A stretch of DNA of 64,000 bases from Myxocyprinus asiaticus. Taxonomy: Eukaryota > Chordata > Actinopteri > Cypriniformes > Catostomidae. Position 1 is the first letter of the stretch; each line of letters starts with the position of its first letter. The translations under genes were made by a program, and so were the position numbers. Below the pieces are notes generated by a model. The model had not been told where the DNA came from, searched no databases, and worked only from the letters and a program-made list of their open reading frames with translations. The stretch spans positions 14,588,281 to 14,652,280 of the forward strand of contig NC_059373.1 in assembly GCF_019703515.2 (NCBI RefSeq). The letters are read 5' to 3'. Of this stretch, positions 1 to 10,930 are shown one piece after another.

Positions 1-355
1 TAACCCCATTTAAGCGCTTGAAAGTTTTCAGTTTATTAAGGATGATAGGTGTAGGTAAGTGCATGTAAAATTGCTCAATGTGGCAACCCCTCTTTATTTT
101 CTGTATTGAGCAACAGCTCTGTTGTGTAGCAAAAACGTTGTAAATGTAAAAGCTCTACACTATTCAGCTGTTGAAGTTACGCTGCTGCACCACATACACA
201 CCTACATGATCACACGGGTAGTCATCATGTTGTTTCCAAGTGTTCCAATACCCTGGTATCGGCCGCATTATGCCGACTCACTGACAAGTGGCATCTCCTA
301 TCAGACCTTTCTGCATAGGCTCCAGCTTGTTTAACTTCCTTTGTGGCTCGACCAG
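1..355. other. no recognised feature
   Basis: I see no gene, RNA or bounded repeat here. The reading frames are short and have no recognisable protein signature. Confidence 0.5.
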
Positions 356-592
356 AAGCACATTGCGTCAATTCAGAGGTTGCATTTTTCCCTCTGACAT
401 TACATTTTTACACCACTGATGGTTTGGTTTAGGTTTGGAGTTTGGGTCGGGGGGTACAGTTTATAAAATATTCATTCCTCTTCACTGTATTACAACCTGT
501 ATAGATGAAAACTCTCTTTAACACTCTCTTTTGGTGCCCCTCCATGGACATTACACCTTGGAAATGGAGCTCACATGTGCCTATACACCTGA
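356..592. repeat. dispersed repeat fragment (shared with 9285-9510)
   Basis: This piece aligns by eye with 9285-9510. Both have a GGTTTAGGTTT-type G/T-rich core (about 420-455 and 9345-9376), followed by matching blocks such as TTGGACATT/ATGGACATT and CTTTGGAA/CTTGGAA in the same order and spacing. It is an old, diverged copy with no clear ends. The family is not identified. Confidence 0.6.
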
Positions 593-2346
593 CAACAATT
601 ACCTTAAGGCACGGACCAATTTTTGCTAAAGAAAGGCAACTTGCTGTTTCCGATTTCACTGTGAGATCAGTCTGTACACACTACTTTTGTGTGCAGTATG
701 AAACTGGCCTAAGACCAGAAATAAAATACAGAATGCAATCATGTGCTGAACAGCAGACTGGAGGAAGAAAAACAAATTTGTAAGACACTTCACCACTCTG
801 ATCTTCCACAAGGTCTTCTACTTGATGTTCCTCTGTTGATTTCCTGCCCTTCCATGGGATGCATTCATGCAGCAAAGGGCCGATGAATAAATAAACAAGT
901 CAACAATCCCTTTGTTCAGGGATAAGAGGCTGGAGCCCTGTAAGAGGACTGCAGTGGAGTTTTATGGATAGAAAATGTGCTGTTTCTACTGCTGGCTAAG
1001 CCCTTAAGCTGCTCATTTCAAGGCTATTGTTACCTTACTATTGTGCTTTTATTCTTTGTCTCTCTAGTGCTCTTGTTTTTGCAGAGGAATAAGGACAGTT
1101 TATGGCTATGAGTTCGAGGTAAGGTGAAAGGCATACAGGAATATCCCATAGCGGCCAGATTAATAGAAAATGACCTACTGAGTATGAGCTAAAGATTTAA
1201 TAAGAGTGCCTCTTGAGGTAGAGGGGCTTAACACACACACAAATGGGCACAAATACACACTCTCTTTTAATGTGTGTTTCCCTTGTTCTCTAGTATCCTC
1301 AGACGCTGTCAAAGCATGAAAGGGAGAAAGTGAGCAAGAGAGAGAATGAGAGCTCCAGAAAGTCTGAAAAAGAGGTCCAAGGTAGAATATTAGCATGGAG
1401 AGGGAAACACTTACTGTAGAAGGGAAAGAGAGGGGTCTCTTGTGTCTTTTTTGTCTCCCATTTATTTCCCCTTGCTTTTCTGCATTGTGAACTCTTGCCG
1501 ATGATAGTCAGCTGCTAGACCTTGGAGGTGATGCCACTCTGAGCAATAAGGACAGAGAATAAGAGGGAGAAATTGTGATAAACCCACAGAGGTGAAAAGC
1601 TCATCAATGCAACAGCACTGACTGAGTTATAGCATTAAAAACCAAATTCATTTTCTCCATTGGCGAAATTATTTTTAATGATAACTGATAAACCTTTAAA
1701 GACAGACCTACTATGAGCTCTGAGGTTGTTAATCGATAGTGCTTCTCTTGAAGCCATCAGTCCATGTTATTTCAACTTCATATTTAAAAAAAAAATAATA
1801 ATTTTTTATAGTAGACTTCCTGGTTAAGAACTACACTATCCATGTTGCTAAAGAGAAAAGACTGACTAATCAGAGAGTCATGGCAAACAAATTGTGGCAA
1901 AATAGCTCTGCAGCGACCGCCCACCAGTGATACGCTGTAAATGATGCAATTGAGTCTGTCTCCTTACATTCTCAAAATAGTTATAATATATATATACTGT
2001 TTATTTGAAATAAAATTAAAATATGTTTTTTGTATCACTAAAATCAACAACTTTAAATAATACTTTTCCATTGTTTTTAATTGTGTTATGTCATTTGCAA
2101 TGCTTCAAGGGACTGTAGTTCATTCCCTCATGAAAGACGTTAATTACAAAGTCTTGTATTTTTGTCCTTTTGTTAGGTTTGAAAAAACTTATCTTTTTTT
2201 CTTTCTTTTTTTTTATTTTTTTTACTACACATGAGTTTGTAATGTTGTCATTCACCTTGATTCTGGTTGGTTTGGTTCATGGATTACAGCTCTTTTATGT
2301 AGCACTTTATGAAATCCCTATGGAAAAATTAACAGGAAAAACTTCC
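593..2346. other. no gene seen; AT-rich
   Basis: No coding signature is visible. AT-rich tracts lie at 1780-1806 and about 1982-1996. A weak inverted pair (AACTACACTATCC near 1830, GGGACTGTAGTTC near 2110) may mark an old MITE of about 300 bp, but its ends are not secure. Confidence 0.4.
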
Positions 2347-2500
2347 GGAACCAAGATGGTAGCCTAATGAGTAATGATCTATGCTAGTAATCTGATGGTT
2401 GCAAATTCAAACCCTACAATGAGAGATCTATGAACCAGAGAATGATCGGGATCCCTTATCTGCTATATTAGTAAAAGCTAAATTGTATGGCATTGTGTTT
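2347..2500 (+). repeat. tRNA-derived SINE-like element
   Basis: A box A-like motif (TGGTAGCCTAATGAG, about 2357-2371) is followed about 30 bases later by a box B-like motif (GGTTGCAAATTCAAA, about 2398-2412). That is the spacing of an internal RNA polymerase III promoter in tRNA-derived SINEs. The following sequence (to about 2500) has a SINE-body feel with CTAAATTGTATG near its end. Both boxes deviate from consensus, so it is probably an old, inactive copy. No target duplication was seen. Confidence 0.5.
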
Positions 2501-2514
2501 ACTGGGGTCTAAAT

Positions 2515-2913
2515 TTAAAAGAGCAGTTCACCCAACAATACAAAATTCTGTCATTGTTTAGTGCAAAAAACAAGTTCTCGTGTGAACGCTTGCCACTGTG
2601 AACAAGCTTCTCTCATGCACTCATGGGCATACATCGAACATCAAGATTTTCACTGAGAAATGACTCATATTGTGTTGCGTATGCCTTCGGAAGGCTTGTT
2701 ACATGATGCAGAAGTTGCTTAGACTACTTTTATGATACTTTTGGGTGCTTTTTAAGCTTAAAAGCAAGTCAATATCAACTGCCATTGTATTAAAAAGTCA
2801 GACTGGAATATTTATTCAATTTCTCTTTTTGTTTTCTGCATATGAAAGAAAGTAATACGGGTTTGGAACGATATGAGGGTAAATAATGAGGGGTAAACTA
2901 CTCCTTTGAGAAT
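2515..2913. mobile_element. foldback MITE copy (TTAA-type family)
   Basis: The left end carries AGCAGTTCACCC. The right end carries GGGTAAACTACTCCTTT, the reverse complement of the same terminus with changes. The arms next to the ends match other copies of this family in the window (for example 35452-36111 and 26792-27077). The central part differs from the other copies. No ORF. Confidence 0.65.
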
Positions 2914-3815
2914 TCTACATATATCACTTCAGTTTATGCTCACATAAAGATGACTGTAATACATTCACCACTGGAACAAAATACCTACAGTAAAGAAACA
3001 ATGAAAGCAAAAGAAAAGAGAGACTTGAAGTGAAGAACAAGAAACCCACCATTGTTGGAATGTCCACATGCTGCAGAACTTCATTAATAAATGTCAGTCT
3101 GTTCTCCTGCTGTTTTCACAATGTGACATCACAAACGTTATGCCCTAACCTGTCTCCTACACAGACTCAAAGTCTAGTAAAAAGTGTGTGAAAGCTGAAT
3201 GTATGATAGTATGTGTATGTTTGTGAGTGTGTGACAGCTCCCATATGGACCGCTCATGGCCGGTGAACAACAAGCCCCCTGCTGTACCAGATGAATGCTG
3301 GGGCTAATTGCAGTAAATATAGAGGAGGATGGATTGTGTTGCCATGTCACCGGAGCAGCAATTAGAGGCATCAATAGCCATTAGAGCCAGCATGGGTTCC
3401 AGGCACTGTCTGTTCAACAGCCAAAACTGTTTCCTGTCAAATAAACTGTCACCCACCTTTCCCAATGTCTTTTATCTGGGCTGCCGTGCACCAAAGTGTA
3501 GACACATTGAAACGCAGCAATGGAAAGAGAATTTAATTAGCATATTTAAATGGTGATGCCATGTGCTGTTTTTAAAATGTGGCAGATATTACTGAGAGAT
3601 ATTGTGCATGCATTTTATGTGCAGAGCATTCCATGCCTGTAGCATAATGATACAGGTCAAAGTTACAGGACACTTGTCTAGCTTTCTCTATATGTTGAAA
3701 TAAATGGTAGAAGATAAGCATCGGCCCAGTAGCCCTTATGCCTCCCTCCCTATAGTTTTGCTTCATGTACAGCAATATGACAAATAATATGTCAAGATAA
3801 ATGTATTAAAAAAAT
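2914..3815. other. no gene seen; possible conserved non-coding block
   Basis: No protein signature. The stretch 3225-3555 looks unlike the repeats: it has mixed composition and several homeodomain-type TAAT cores, and an octamer-like ATTAGCAT near 3537. That is only suggestive; it is listed as a finding. Confidence 0.35.
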
Positions 3816-4135
3816 TTTTTTTATGTGGCTTGTATGTATCGCGGCAGTTTCCTGGTGAAATAAACACTATAGGCGCAACAACAACAATTACCTTTATTCA
3901 TTTTCACACAAATCAAGTAAAACAGCAGATTATCATCTTACTCACACTGTTTCTTATAATGCTATCTTATAACATCAAAACAATTTTACTATAGCGCAAG
4001 GCAATACATTTTAACGTTTGCATTACATAACATTTACATGCTTGTTTGCCCACAATAAAATTGCACGTAGCTCAACTGATAGAGCGTTGCACTTCAGGAA
4101 CTCAACTGTAGCACGCCTAACAGGTTGGAACGTCT
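3816..4135. repeat. dispersed repeat with tRNA-like box A (copy 1)
   Basis: It aligns by eye with 8918-9240 through shared blocks (TTTTATGTGGC, CACTAKAGGYGC, AACARCAGATTATCA). Near its right end is TAGCTCAACTGATAGAGCG (about 4068-4086), a perfect match to the polymerase III box A pattern TRGYNNARNNG. A weak box B-like GGTTGGAACG follows at 4122-4131. The family is unidentified; it may be a SINE with a tRNA-like head or a composite. Confidence 0.6.
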
Positions 4136-4771
4136 TGAGAATGAGAAAATAATTACAGAATTTCCATTTTTGGATGAAGTTAAACAATTATTTAAATATA
4201 TATATATATATATATACTATAACAGTGTATACACAAATGACTATTAATGATTAAAAACATTTACAGGAGTACAGTATGCAGTAGTAAAATCTACTATATT
4301 TAACAGAGCTCTGTTATACAAATGGAACAGTAATACTCTCTTTCACTCAGCCAGCTGTTGAATTGTGCATTCTGTTTGAGCCCCACCATGATATTCTGCC
4401 ACAATGATAATAATGCCGAGCACAGTTGAAGCAGCGTGGGCCGGCAGAGCAGTTGCCAGAAGGATGGCGGTGGCACAGAGAAACCATGCCGTGCCAGGTG
4501 TTGCTGTGATTCAAGGCTGAAACGGCAGGTCCAGCACTCTAGCTATTTCAGGCAACTCCAGATTGAATTAAATCCGGGATTAATCGAATGAGAAATTGTA
4601 TAACTCTCCTAAGCAACACAATTTTTTTTTTTTTTTTTGCAATTATTTTGTCTTCTTCCCATGTCCTGCTTTTTGGGGAGTTTGATTCAATAACATGTCT
4701 GTACAAGATAAAGCTAATTGTCATAATATAGGGAGAAGAATAACCTGAGGTTGTAGAAAAATAAATATGAT
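4136..4771. other. no gene seen; short simple repeats
   Basis: It contains a TA-rich tract at 4195-4216 and a T-run at 4621-4638. A more GC-rich patch lies at about 4410-4545. No coding or RNA signature was recognised. Confidence 0.4.
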
Positions 4772-4779
4772 GCCTTTGG

Positions 4780-5226
4780 GGTTGTTCAGACCGAAAGGGT
4801 CTTTGCATTCATCTGTGCAGTTTTTAATTGTTTTAATTGTTACTATGTAAATGTAACCTAGTGCGCCTCTTGAGGCCAGGGGAGTGAGGTTTACACATAC
4901 GGCTCCCGTTACACTCACCTCCGTAAACCTCACTCCCATCCAGGTCACGGCACCACTGTAACCGGTAGTGAAGCAGTAGTGAAGTATACACATACCGCAC
5001 AGCTATCACATACCAGCTGGCACCCGTTACATAAACATGCACTAGATGGACACTTTTGACCGCGTCTCATTGCTTTGTTAGCATCTTGCACAGAAGCACT
5101 GTGTTATTAAGACACTGTGTCAAATTAAAAAGACTTTTAAAAAACATACCTCGAGACATCTCTGTTCTGTTCTTTGCATTCTGTTCCAAACTTTTTTAAC
5201 ACAAGAACATGTTCGGTCTGAACGGC
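4780..5226. mobile_element. hAT-like MITE, interrupted by a nested insertion
   Basis: The termini are inverted: GTTGTTCAGACCGAA at the left and TTCGGTCTGAACGGC at the right. Flanking 8-mers GCCTTTGG (4772-4779) and CCCTTTGG (5227-5234) match at 7 of 8 positions, the hAT-type target duplication length. Without the nested 180-bp insert and its duplicated TAAA the element is about 263 bp. A relative at 56476-56650 lacks the insert. Confidence 0.65.
4852..5031. mobile_element. 180-bp nested element made of two terminal direct repeats (TRIM-like)
   Basis: The left repeat (4852-4913, 62 bp) and the right repeat (4957-5031, 75 bp) both start TGTAACC and end CCCGTTACA, and share a TACACATAC core. 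A 43-bp spacer lies between. The insert is flanked by TAAA on both sides (4848-4851, 5032-5035). The related copy near 56533-56545 has a single TATGTAAACATGC, the expected empty site. TG...CA ends and a 4-bp duplication suggest a miniature LTR-type element, but I see no primer-binding site or polypurine tract. It could also be an unusual dimeric SINE. Confidence 0.6.
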
Positions 5227-5234
5227 CCCTTTGG

Positions 5235-5828
5235 AATGCAAACTGCGTTTGATTTGTAAGTGAAGTTTGTAAGTAAAAGCAGATAATCCCGAAAAATCTA
5301 ATCTGAAGGGGCTGTGATCTCTGTAATCCCGCCTGGTAATGAGAATTCACATGACTGCCTTCCCCCTCCGTCTACTTGCCTTAAAATTCGTCCCCCCAAA
5401 GCCATGTCAGAGGACACATCTGTGTGTATGTATGTGTGTGGTGTGTCATTCTCTCTGTCTTCATCTTTTTTGACCACACATTCTGTGCTACATTTGACAT
5501 GTCACTCTCAAAATTGGGGGGATGGGAGAGTGAGAAGGTATTGGATGGTTGATGGGAGTAAACGAGTGCAGCCCTGACATAAATGACATATTTGCACTGC
5601 AGAGAAAGTGCCAGCGATCGGTCCCCATCACAGCGACAAACAGCATATAGAAGACACCTTCACATCTAACTGATCTCCACAGCAAGAGACACACAGACTC
5701 TCCCTGTGGCAACTCACACACTGAATGAGTACACATGCATTTACAGGGCCGAGCAGAATTAAATTTTATATGCTGTGATATATTTATTTAAAAGCATCAT
5801 AAATGTTCCAGTGTTAATTTGGGCTTAT
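5235..5828. other. no recognised feature
   Basis: Pyrimidine-rich and GT-rich patches occur (5420-5470). No repeat boundary or coding signature was seen. Confidence 0.4.
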
Positions 5829-6310
5829 GTTTTTGAGCTTCCACTTCATAGCCACTGGACATTCTAATATTTGGGATACTGTTTGGTATTTATTCCCCTT
5901 TTCCTAATTTGTTCATTTAATTAACTTCTTTGATTGCTCTTTGAATGCTCAACTGGAGGGTTGTGACCCAAAAATGGCTCGCAGGTCTGTTCTGATTGGC
6001 TCACAGACAGCAGAGAAAAAACTGTGCTATTGCAAAGAATAAAATGCAACTAACCATATAATCGTCCATAGTTAAGATAGCAATTTAAATATGCTTAACA
6101 CCTTTTAAAAGGAAGGAGAAAACACTTACCATAGCATTTGTTGTTGATGTCAAATTCTGTGCATCCAATTAAAAACTCTGCAGCGCCAATTCATCTGTAG
6201 TTTTTTTGAGCTCCCACTTTCTAGCCACTGGACATTTAAACACCTGTACACTGTTTGGAAATGTATACTCTTTTCCTAATTCATGCTCTTGTTTGGAATA
6301 CTTTTTAGAT
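5829..6310. repeat. local direct duplication, shared in part with 10838-10930
   Basis: Two segments, about 5833-5915 and 6208-6295, share GAGCTYCCACTT, TAGCCACTGGACATT and CTTTTCCTAATT in the same order, about 375 bp apart. Between them, 5945-6050 (GGGTTGTGACCCAAAAATGG and on) resembles 10838-10930. The family is unknown. Confidence 0.65.
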
Positions 6311-6465
6311 TTAATTTTCACAGCTGTCCTTCACAACATGAGTAATAATTTTGTATCTGGGGGTTTTATCCTGACTTTTAACATTTCTCACTGTGTGCTT
6401 GTTAGAGCAATTTTTGTTCATCTGTGTAACTTAAAGCAGCACTGAATACTTATGCAAACAGCAAT

Positions 6466-6942
6466 TGTTTCTGTTCTGGGTTCAATACAAGTTTAGTTCA
6501 ATCAACAGCATTTGTGACAATGTTGATTACCACAAAAAAAAAAAAAAAATGATTTGTCTTGTCTCTCCTATTCTTAAAAAAAAAAAAAAAAAAAAACAGA
6601 TATCAAGGTTACAATGAAGCACTTACAATAGAAGTGAATGGGGCCAATTTTTGAAGGATTTAAAGACAGAAATGTGAAACCTATAATTTTATAAAAGCAC
6701 TTACATTAATTCATCTGTTAAAACACATGTATTATTTGAGCTGTTAAGTTGTTTAAATCACCGTTAACCGTGATTACAGGGTTTACAGAGTTAGGTCATC
6801 ATGGCAACAAAGCTGTAAAATTGGATATATCTTTACACAGAAAAGGTTTATTGTTACAAATTTGCCTCATTCACATGTGGTAATAAAAATTATGCCACAA
6901 ATGCTGTTGAGGTTAACTTGTATTGAACTTGAAATATTCCTT
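6466..6942. mobile_element. TTAA-type MITE, family 2 copy
   Basis: It aligns with the complete copy at 38377-39038: terminal GGGTTCAATACAAG at the left, AATATTCC at the right, plus shared AGTGAATGGGGCCAATTTTT and TCATCATGGCAACAAAG-type internal blocks. A-runs at 6533-6549 and 6576-6595 interrupt it. No ORF. The end target duplication is unclear. Confidence 0.7.
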
Positions 6943-7379
6943 TTAGAATTGTTTTTGAACATGTCAGCAGTTACTAGAATTAAAAATATCTCAAGAACTA
7001 GTTTCATGTAAGATTTGTAAGTCAGCAAAATAAGACAATTGGTCTAAAAATATATAAACTTGCAAGACCACTTCTGTGGTTGGGAAAGTGGAAGGACTAG
7101 GTTTTTAGAACCTTCTATACTTCTATGAAATTACAAATTCAGAATCTCATGCTGCATTGCAATGTAAACAATATGGCAGCACGCATACACCGCAATCGCA
7201 TTCGCAATCACATCTTATCAATTATAATCTATCATTATAAACATCTAAAAATCACATTATATGTTTGATATTATATAATCTGTCCTCCAGTGCATCTGCT
7301 GTGAAGTGTATGGTGAAATTGTTTTGTAATTAGAGCGCTTTAAAGAACTCACGCTGGGGGATCAGTCAGTACAGGAGAA
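6943..7379. other. no recognised feature
   Basis: AT-rich sequence with no bounded repeat and no coding signature. Confidence 0.4.
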
Positions 7380-7546
7380 AGTCACTTTTGAAAGGGTTAA
7401 AATTGAATGATGACTGAGGCTCACATTCTGTCTAACATCTCCTTTTGTGTTCCATGGAAGATGAAAGATATATGGGTTTGGAAAAATATAACGATGAGTA
7501 AATGATAACCAAATTTTTATTTTTGGGTGAACTCTCCCTTTAAGGG
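7380..7546. mobile_element. foldback MITE, right half only
   Basis: It has the right arm of the palindromic family: GACTGAGGCTCACATTCTG, then TGTTCCATGGAAG, then GGGTGAACTCTCCCTTTAA at the end. The left arm is missing. Confidence 0.65.
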
Positions 7547-7869
7547 ACTGAAGATTTCAGCAAGGTACATGTGCACTGGTGTATTATTTAGAGAGAAAGA
7601 AAAAGTAAGAGTGGAAAGGAAACATATGAAGGGAAAATGTGATGTGTTACGTAAATATCCTGTATATTAGCATAAGTTATCTGTGTTTGTACTGTGTCTA
7701 ATGGAGTGGGGTAGTGTATGTATGGCATGCTCACATGTTCATTTAAACAAACACACATATGGAGTTTCATCACACACCTGCTGATTTACATAATGAGCTT
7801 CAAATGGACTGGGGCACTCTTCCTGAGCTCAACTACATTCAGGGACCAGGTCTGAACCTTGTAATTTTA

Positions 7870-8000
7870 AAGGAATAGCTAACCAAATAATGGAAATGTT
7901 GTCATCATTTACTCACCTCATGTTGTTCAAAACTCGTTTGCCTTTCTTTCTCATGTGGAACATGTAAGGCAGAATGATAGCGCCATACACCATTCACTTT
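7870..8000. mobile_element. foldback MITE, left half only
   Basis: It starts TTTTAAAGGAATAGCTAACC, then TCATCATTTACTCACC and AAGGCAGAATGATAG, the left arm of the same palindromic family. It stops near CACCATTCACTTTTAA, the usual hinge, so this is a half element. Confidence 0.65.
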
Positions 8001-8570
8001 TAATACATATATTTTTGCCGTTTTAGACAGATATGCACACATGAGATTGAGAAACACAAAAAGATACATATAAAAAAAAAGAGAAAGAGGTGTTAAGATG
8101 CAAAGAAGAACCAAAACGGTTACTCATCCTCTGTACTTGTGCATAAGTCACAAAAGTCTGGCACTACACCTCTGCCCCAACACGCACATTCTTTCTCTGA
8201 TCTGTAGGGTGAGAGAGAGGATGAGGGGAGTCTTTCTGACAAGCCATCCTCCCTCTAGCATCCCTTTCTAAGACATCTTTGCCAGCATATGGAAGACGAG
8301 AAAGAAAAAATGAGAACAAACCATCATCCTTTGCTCACAATGTGTCATGCTGCACTTCTGTCAGGAGGTTAACAGTAGGAAAAAAAATTCAACATTCAAA
8401 AGAGTGCTCCACCTGTCCATCAGTCACTCCTAGCAACAAGCTCCGCCCGCTAGACTCATTCTCAACCTTTCCGTATTTTAGAGCTCCTTGAACCTTTCAC
8501 TGCAACATATTCTAAGTTAGTTATGAAGGTTCATCAAAAGATGGTTCTCGCGGGTTTCAAATGCCAATGC
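8001..8570. other. no recognised feature
   Basis: No coding or repeat signature beyond short simple tracts. Confidence 0.4.
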
Positions 8571-8917
8571 GATTACGCAGAAATAATCCTTAAGTGAAAG
8601 TATGGATACTGAGTGAAAATTGTACTTAAATAAAAGTCCAAGTATCTAGCCAAAAATATACTTGAGTGAAAGTAAAAAAGTATTCACATTAAACTGTACT
8701 AAAGTATTTAAAAAAAAAAAAAGTAAAAAGTAACTTTTTCCTAGTTTCCTAGAATCTAACCAAGAGAGGATATTGTGTGAGAGAGGATATTGTTAAATTC
8801 AATTGGTTTAAGTCGCCTTTTAACTGTCTCCAGTGACTATCATATTTCTCCCCCAGTGGCATTCACAACCTGGTCATAGGATCATGTTACAATAACTACA
8901 TTTTTGCATAATGATTT

Positions 8918-9600
8918 TTATGTGGCCTTTTGTACGTAACACAGCAATTTTCTGTTGGAATGAACACTAGAGGTGCTAAAACAACAATGACTTTTATCCC
9001 CTTTCACTCAAATCACAAGTAAAACAACAGATTATCAGTTTATAAACACTTACTTTTAACTCTGTTTCTGTATCTTATGACATATAAACACTTTTACTAT
9101 AGCACATGCCTCATTTTAACATTTTCATAACCAACTACATTTACAAGCTTGTTTAAATGTGATCAAATTGCACGGTAGCTCAACTGATAAGAGTGTTGCA
9201 TATGCGATACAAAGTCCTGAAGAGCACGACTCATGACTCAAGTCGACACATGAGCTGAAAGTGTCATATAATCACCACAAAATCACGCGGTTGCTTCAGA
9301 AATTGTGTTTTTCATCTTACATTAGCTTTTTATGACACTATCGGTTAGGTTTAGGTTTAAGGTTTAGGGTAGGGAGGTCGGTTTTGTTGATTTAAATCTT
9401 GATAGAACATTAACCTTAAAAACCTCATCTGTTCCGGAGAACATTTCACACACTTTTCCCACCACACATTGGACATTTCACTTTGGAACTGCCCTGAGAC
9501 ATGTAATGAACCACATAATTTTATTTTGCAAAAATGTTGACAGTCACGCAATGTTCGTTTTATGGGTAATGGCACTCACAAATTGCGAAGTCAGACCACC
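8918..9600. repeat. dispersed repeat with tRNA-like box A (copy 2)
   Basis: Positions 8918-9240 match 3816-4135, including GGTAGCTCAACTGATAAGAG (about 9174-9193), a perfect box A pattern. Positions 9285-9510 match 356-592. Together they suggest one longer unit of which the other two places hold different fragments. Confidence 0.55.
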
Positions 9601-10329
9601 CAGCCCCTTGAGACACAGAGAAAGATAAAAAATACAATCAAAATTCAAAGCTTTGAAGAAAGTTAGTAATGATGTTTGTTTTGTGAATTGTTTTCTGAGG
9701 TTTGCTAACAAACCTTGCTGTTGAGCAGATGGGTGAATTCAGTACAATTCATAATTAATATTTACTCTGATTCCATTATTTTTATTATCATTATTATTAT
9801 CATTATCATTGCTGGTTTTATGGTTATTATTATAATTAATAGTTGCCTAACAACAATAATAATTCAGCAAATAGGGAGTACAAATATGAAGTGTAGAAAT
9901 AAATGACATGTACACATTTAATTACAAAAGCTTTTTGTTTTATATATATATTTGCAATGTGAATGATCATCTTTGACTTCATAACTGTCCAATATGTAGA
10001 AGTAGCAGATGTTTGGAGTAAAGTTTAGGACAAAAAACATCAGTGTTTCTCACTTCATGCTCATAGTTTTGAATGAATACATCACATTCAGTCGGGTGGT
10101 CACATACGGTCTAGTCACACAAATATTTCAACATATCATAAGCTCAAATCAAATCCAAAATTGCTCCACCCAACCACCGTGTGACACAGCATTTGAAATG
10201 ACTGACCTCTGGTCTGTCATTTGTTGTTTGTTGGATGCAGTGAAAAGGCGGCTTCAGTCCAGTAAGATGAAAGAAAATGATCTGCAAAAATGTAATGAGG
10301 ACTTTTCAGGTTTAACTAATATTGTAAAG
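9601..10329. other. interior of hAT-like element; low complexity
   Basis: A TTA/ATT-rich simple tract lies at about 9775-9850. No ORF with a recognised motif. It is taken as the interior of the interrupted hAT-like element. Confidence 0.35.
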
Positions 10330-10544
10330 AGTAAAAAGTACTATATTTTCTTTGGAAATGTAATTAAGTAAATTACAAGTATTCAGTTTAAATTGCACTC
10401 GAGTAAAGTACAAATCCCCCAAAATAATACTTAAGTATAATACTTAAGTATTTTTACTCAATTACTTTACACCCCTGCAATTATGTCACACATGTGTATC
10501 ACTCCTGACCGGAAGCATGATTTAGAGTTTAAATAAATTACTTA

Positions 10545-10831
10545 AATATTGATCTTTTTTTCACACCAAAAGTGATCGTATCGCTGTAGAAGACATTAAT
10601 TTAACCACTGGAGTCATATCGACGACGTTTATGCTGACTGTCTGTGATTTTTGGACCTTCAAAAGAGAAATTTCCATTCACTTGCATTTTAAGGACCTAC
10701 TGAGCTAAGATATTTTTCTATTTTTCTTCAAAATGTGTTCTGGTGAATAAAGGAAGTCATACACACCAGGGATATCATGAGGGTGAGTAAATAATGAGAG
10801 AATTTTCATTTTTGGGTGAACTATCCCTTTA
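10545..10831. mobile_element. foldback MITE, right half
   Basis: It carries the long-arm family signature: TTAACCACTGGAGTCATAT, CATTCACTTGCATTTTAAGG, ATCATGAGGGTGAGTAAAT, and the terminus GGGTGAACTATCCCTTTAA. The left half is absent. Confidence 0.7.
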
Positions 10832-10930
10832 ACTAATGGGTTGTGGTCCAAAAATGTCTCACAGATATGCTCTGATATGGTCACAGAGAGCAGAGAAAAA
10901 CTAAGTTTTTGCTGACTTTTGTAAGATTAA

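Larger units (their letters stand above)
8571..10476. mobile_element. hAT-like element, left-truncated and interrupted
   Basis: The right end (10330-10476) has the AAAGTACAAAT...ACTTAAGTATTTTTACTC...TTTACACCCCTG pattern that I recognise from a common fish hAT group. The left part (8580-8755) has the matching CTTAAATAAAAGTCCAAGT and AAATATACTTGAGTGAAAG repeats in inverted sense. The outer left terminus is missing. The segment 8918-9600 is a foreign repeat inserted in it. No transposase remains. The pairing of left and right parts is inferred. Confidence 0.55.

Noticed and set aside
9345..9376. Telomere-like GGTTTAGG/GGTTAGG repeats (also 420-455)
   Set aside because: Irregular and embedded in a dispersed repeat shared by two loci, so not an interstitial telomere array.
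10009..10371. 120-codon plus-strand open frame
   Set aside because: It runs through the right end of a hAT-like element and has no transposase motif.
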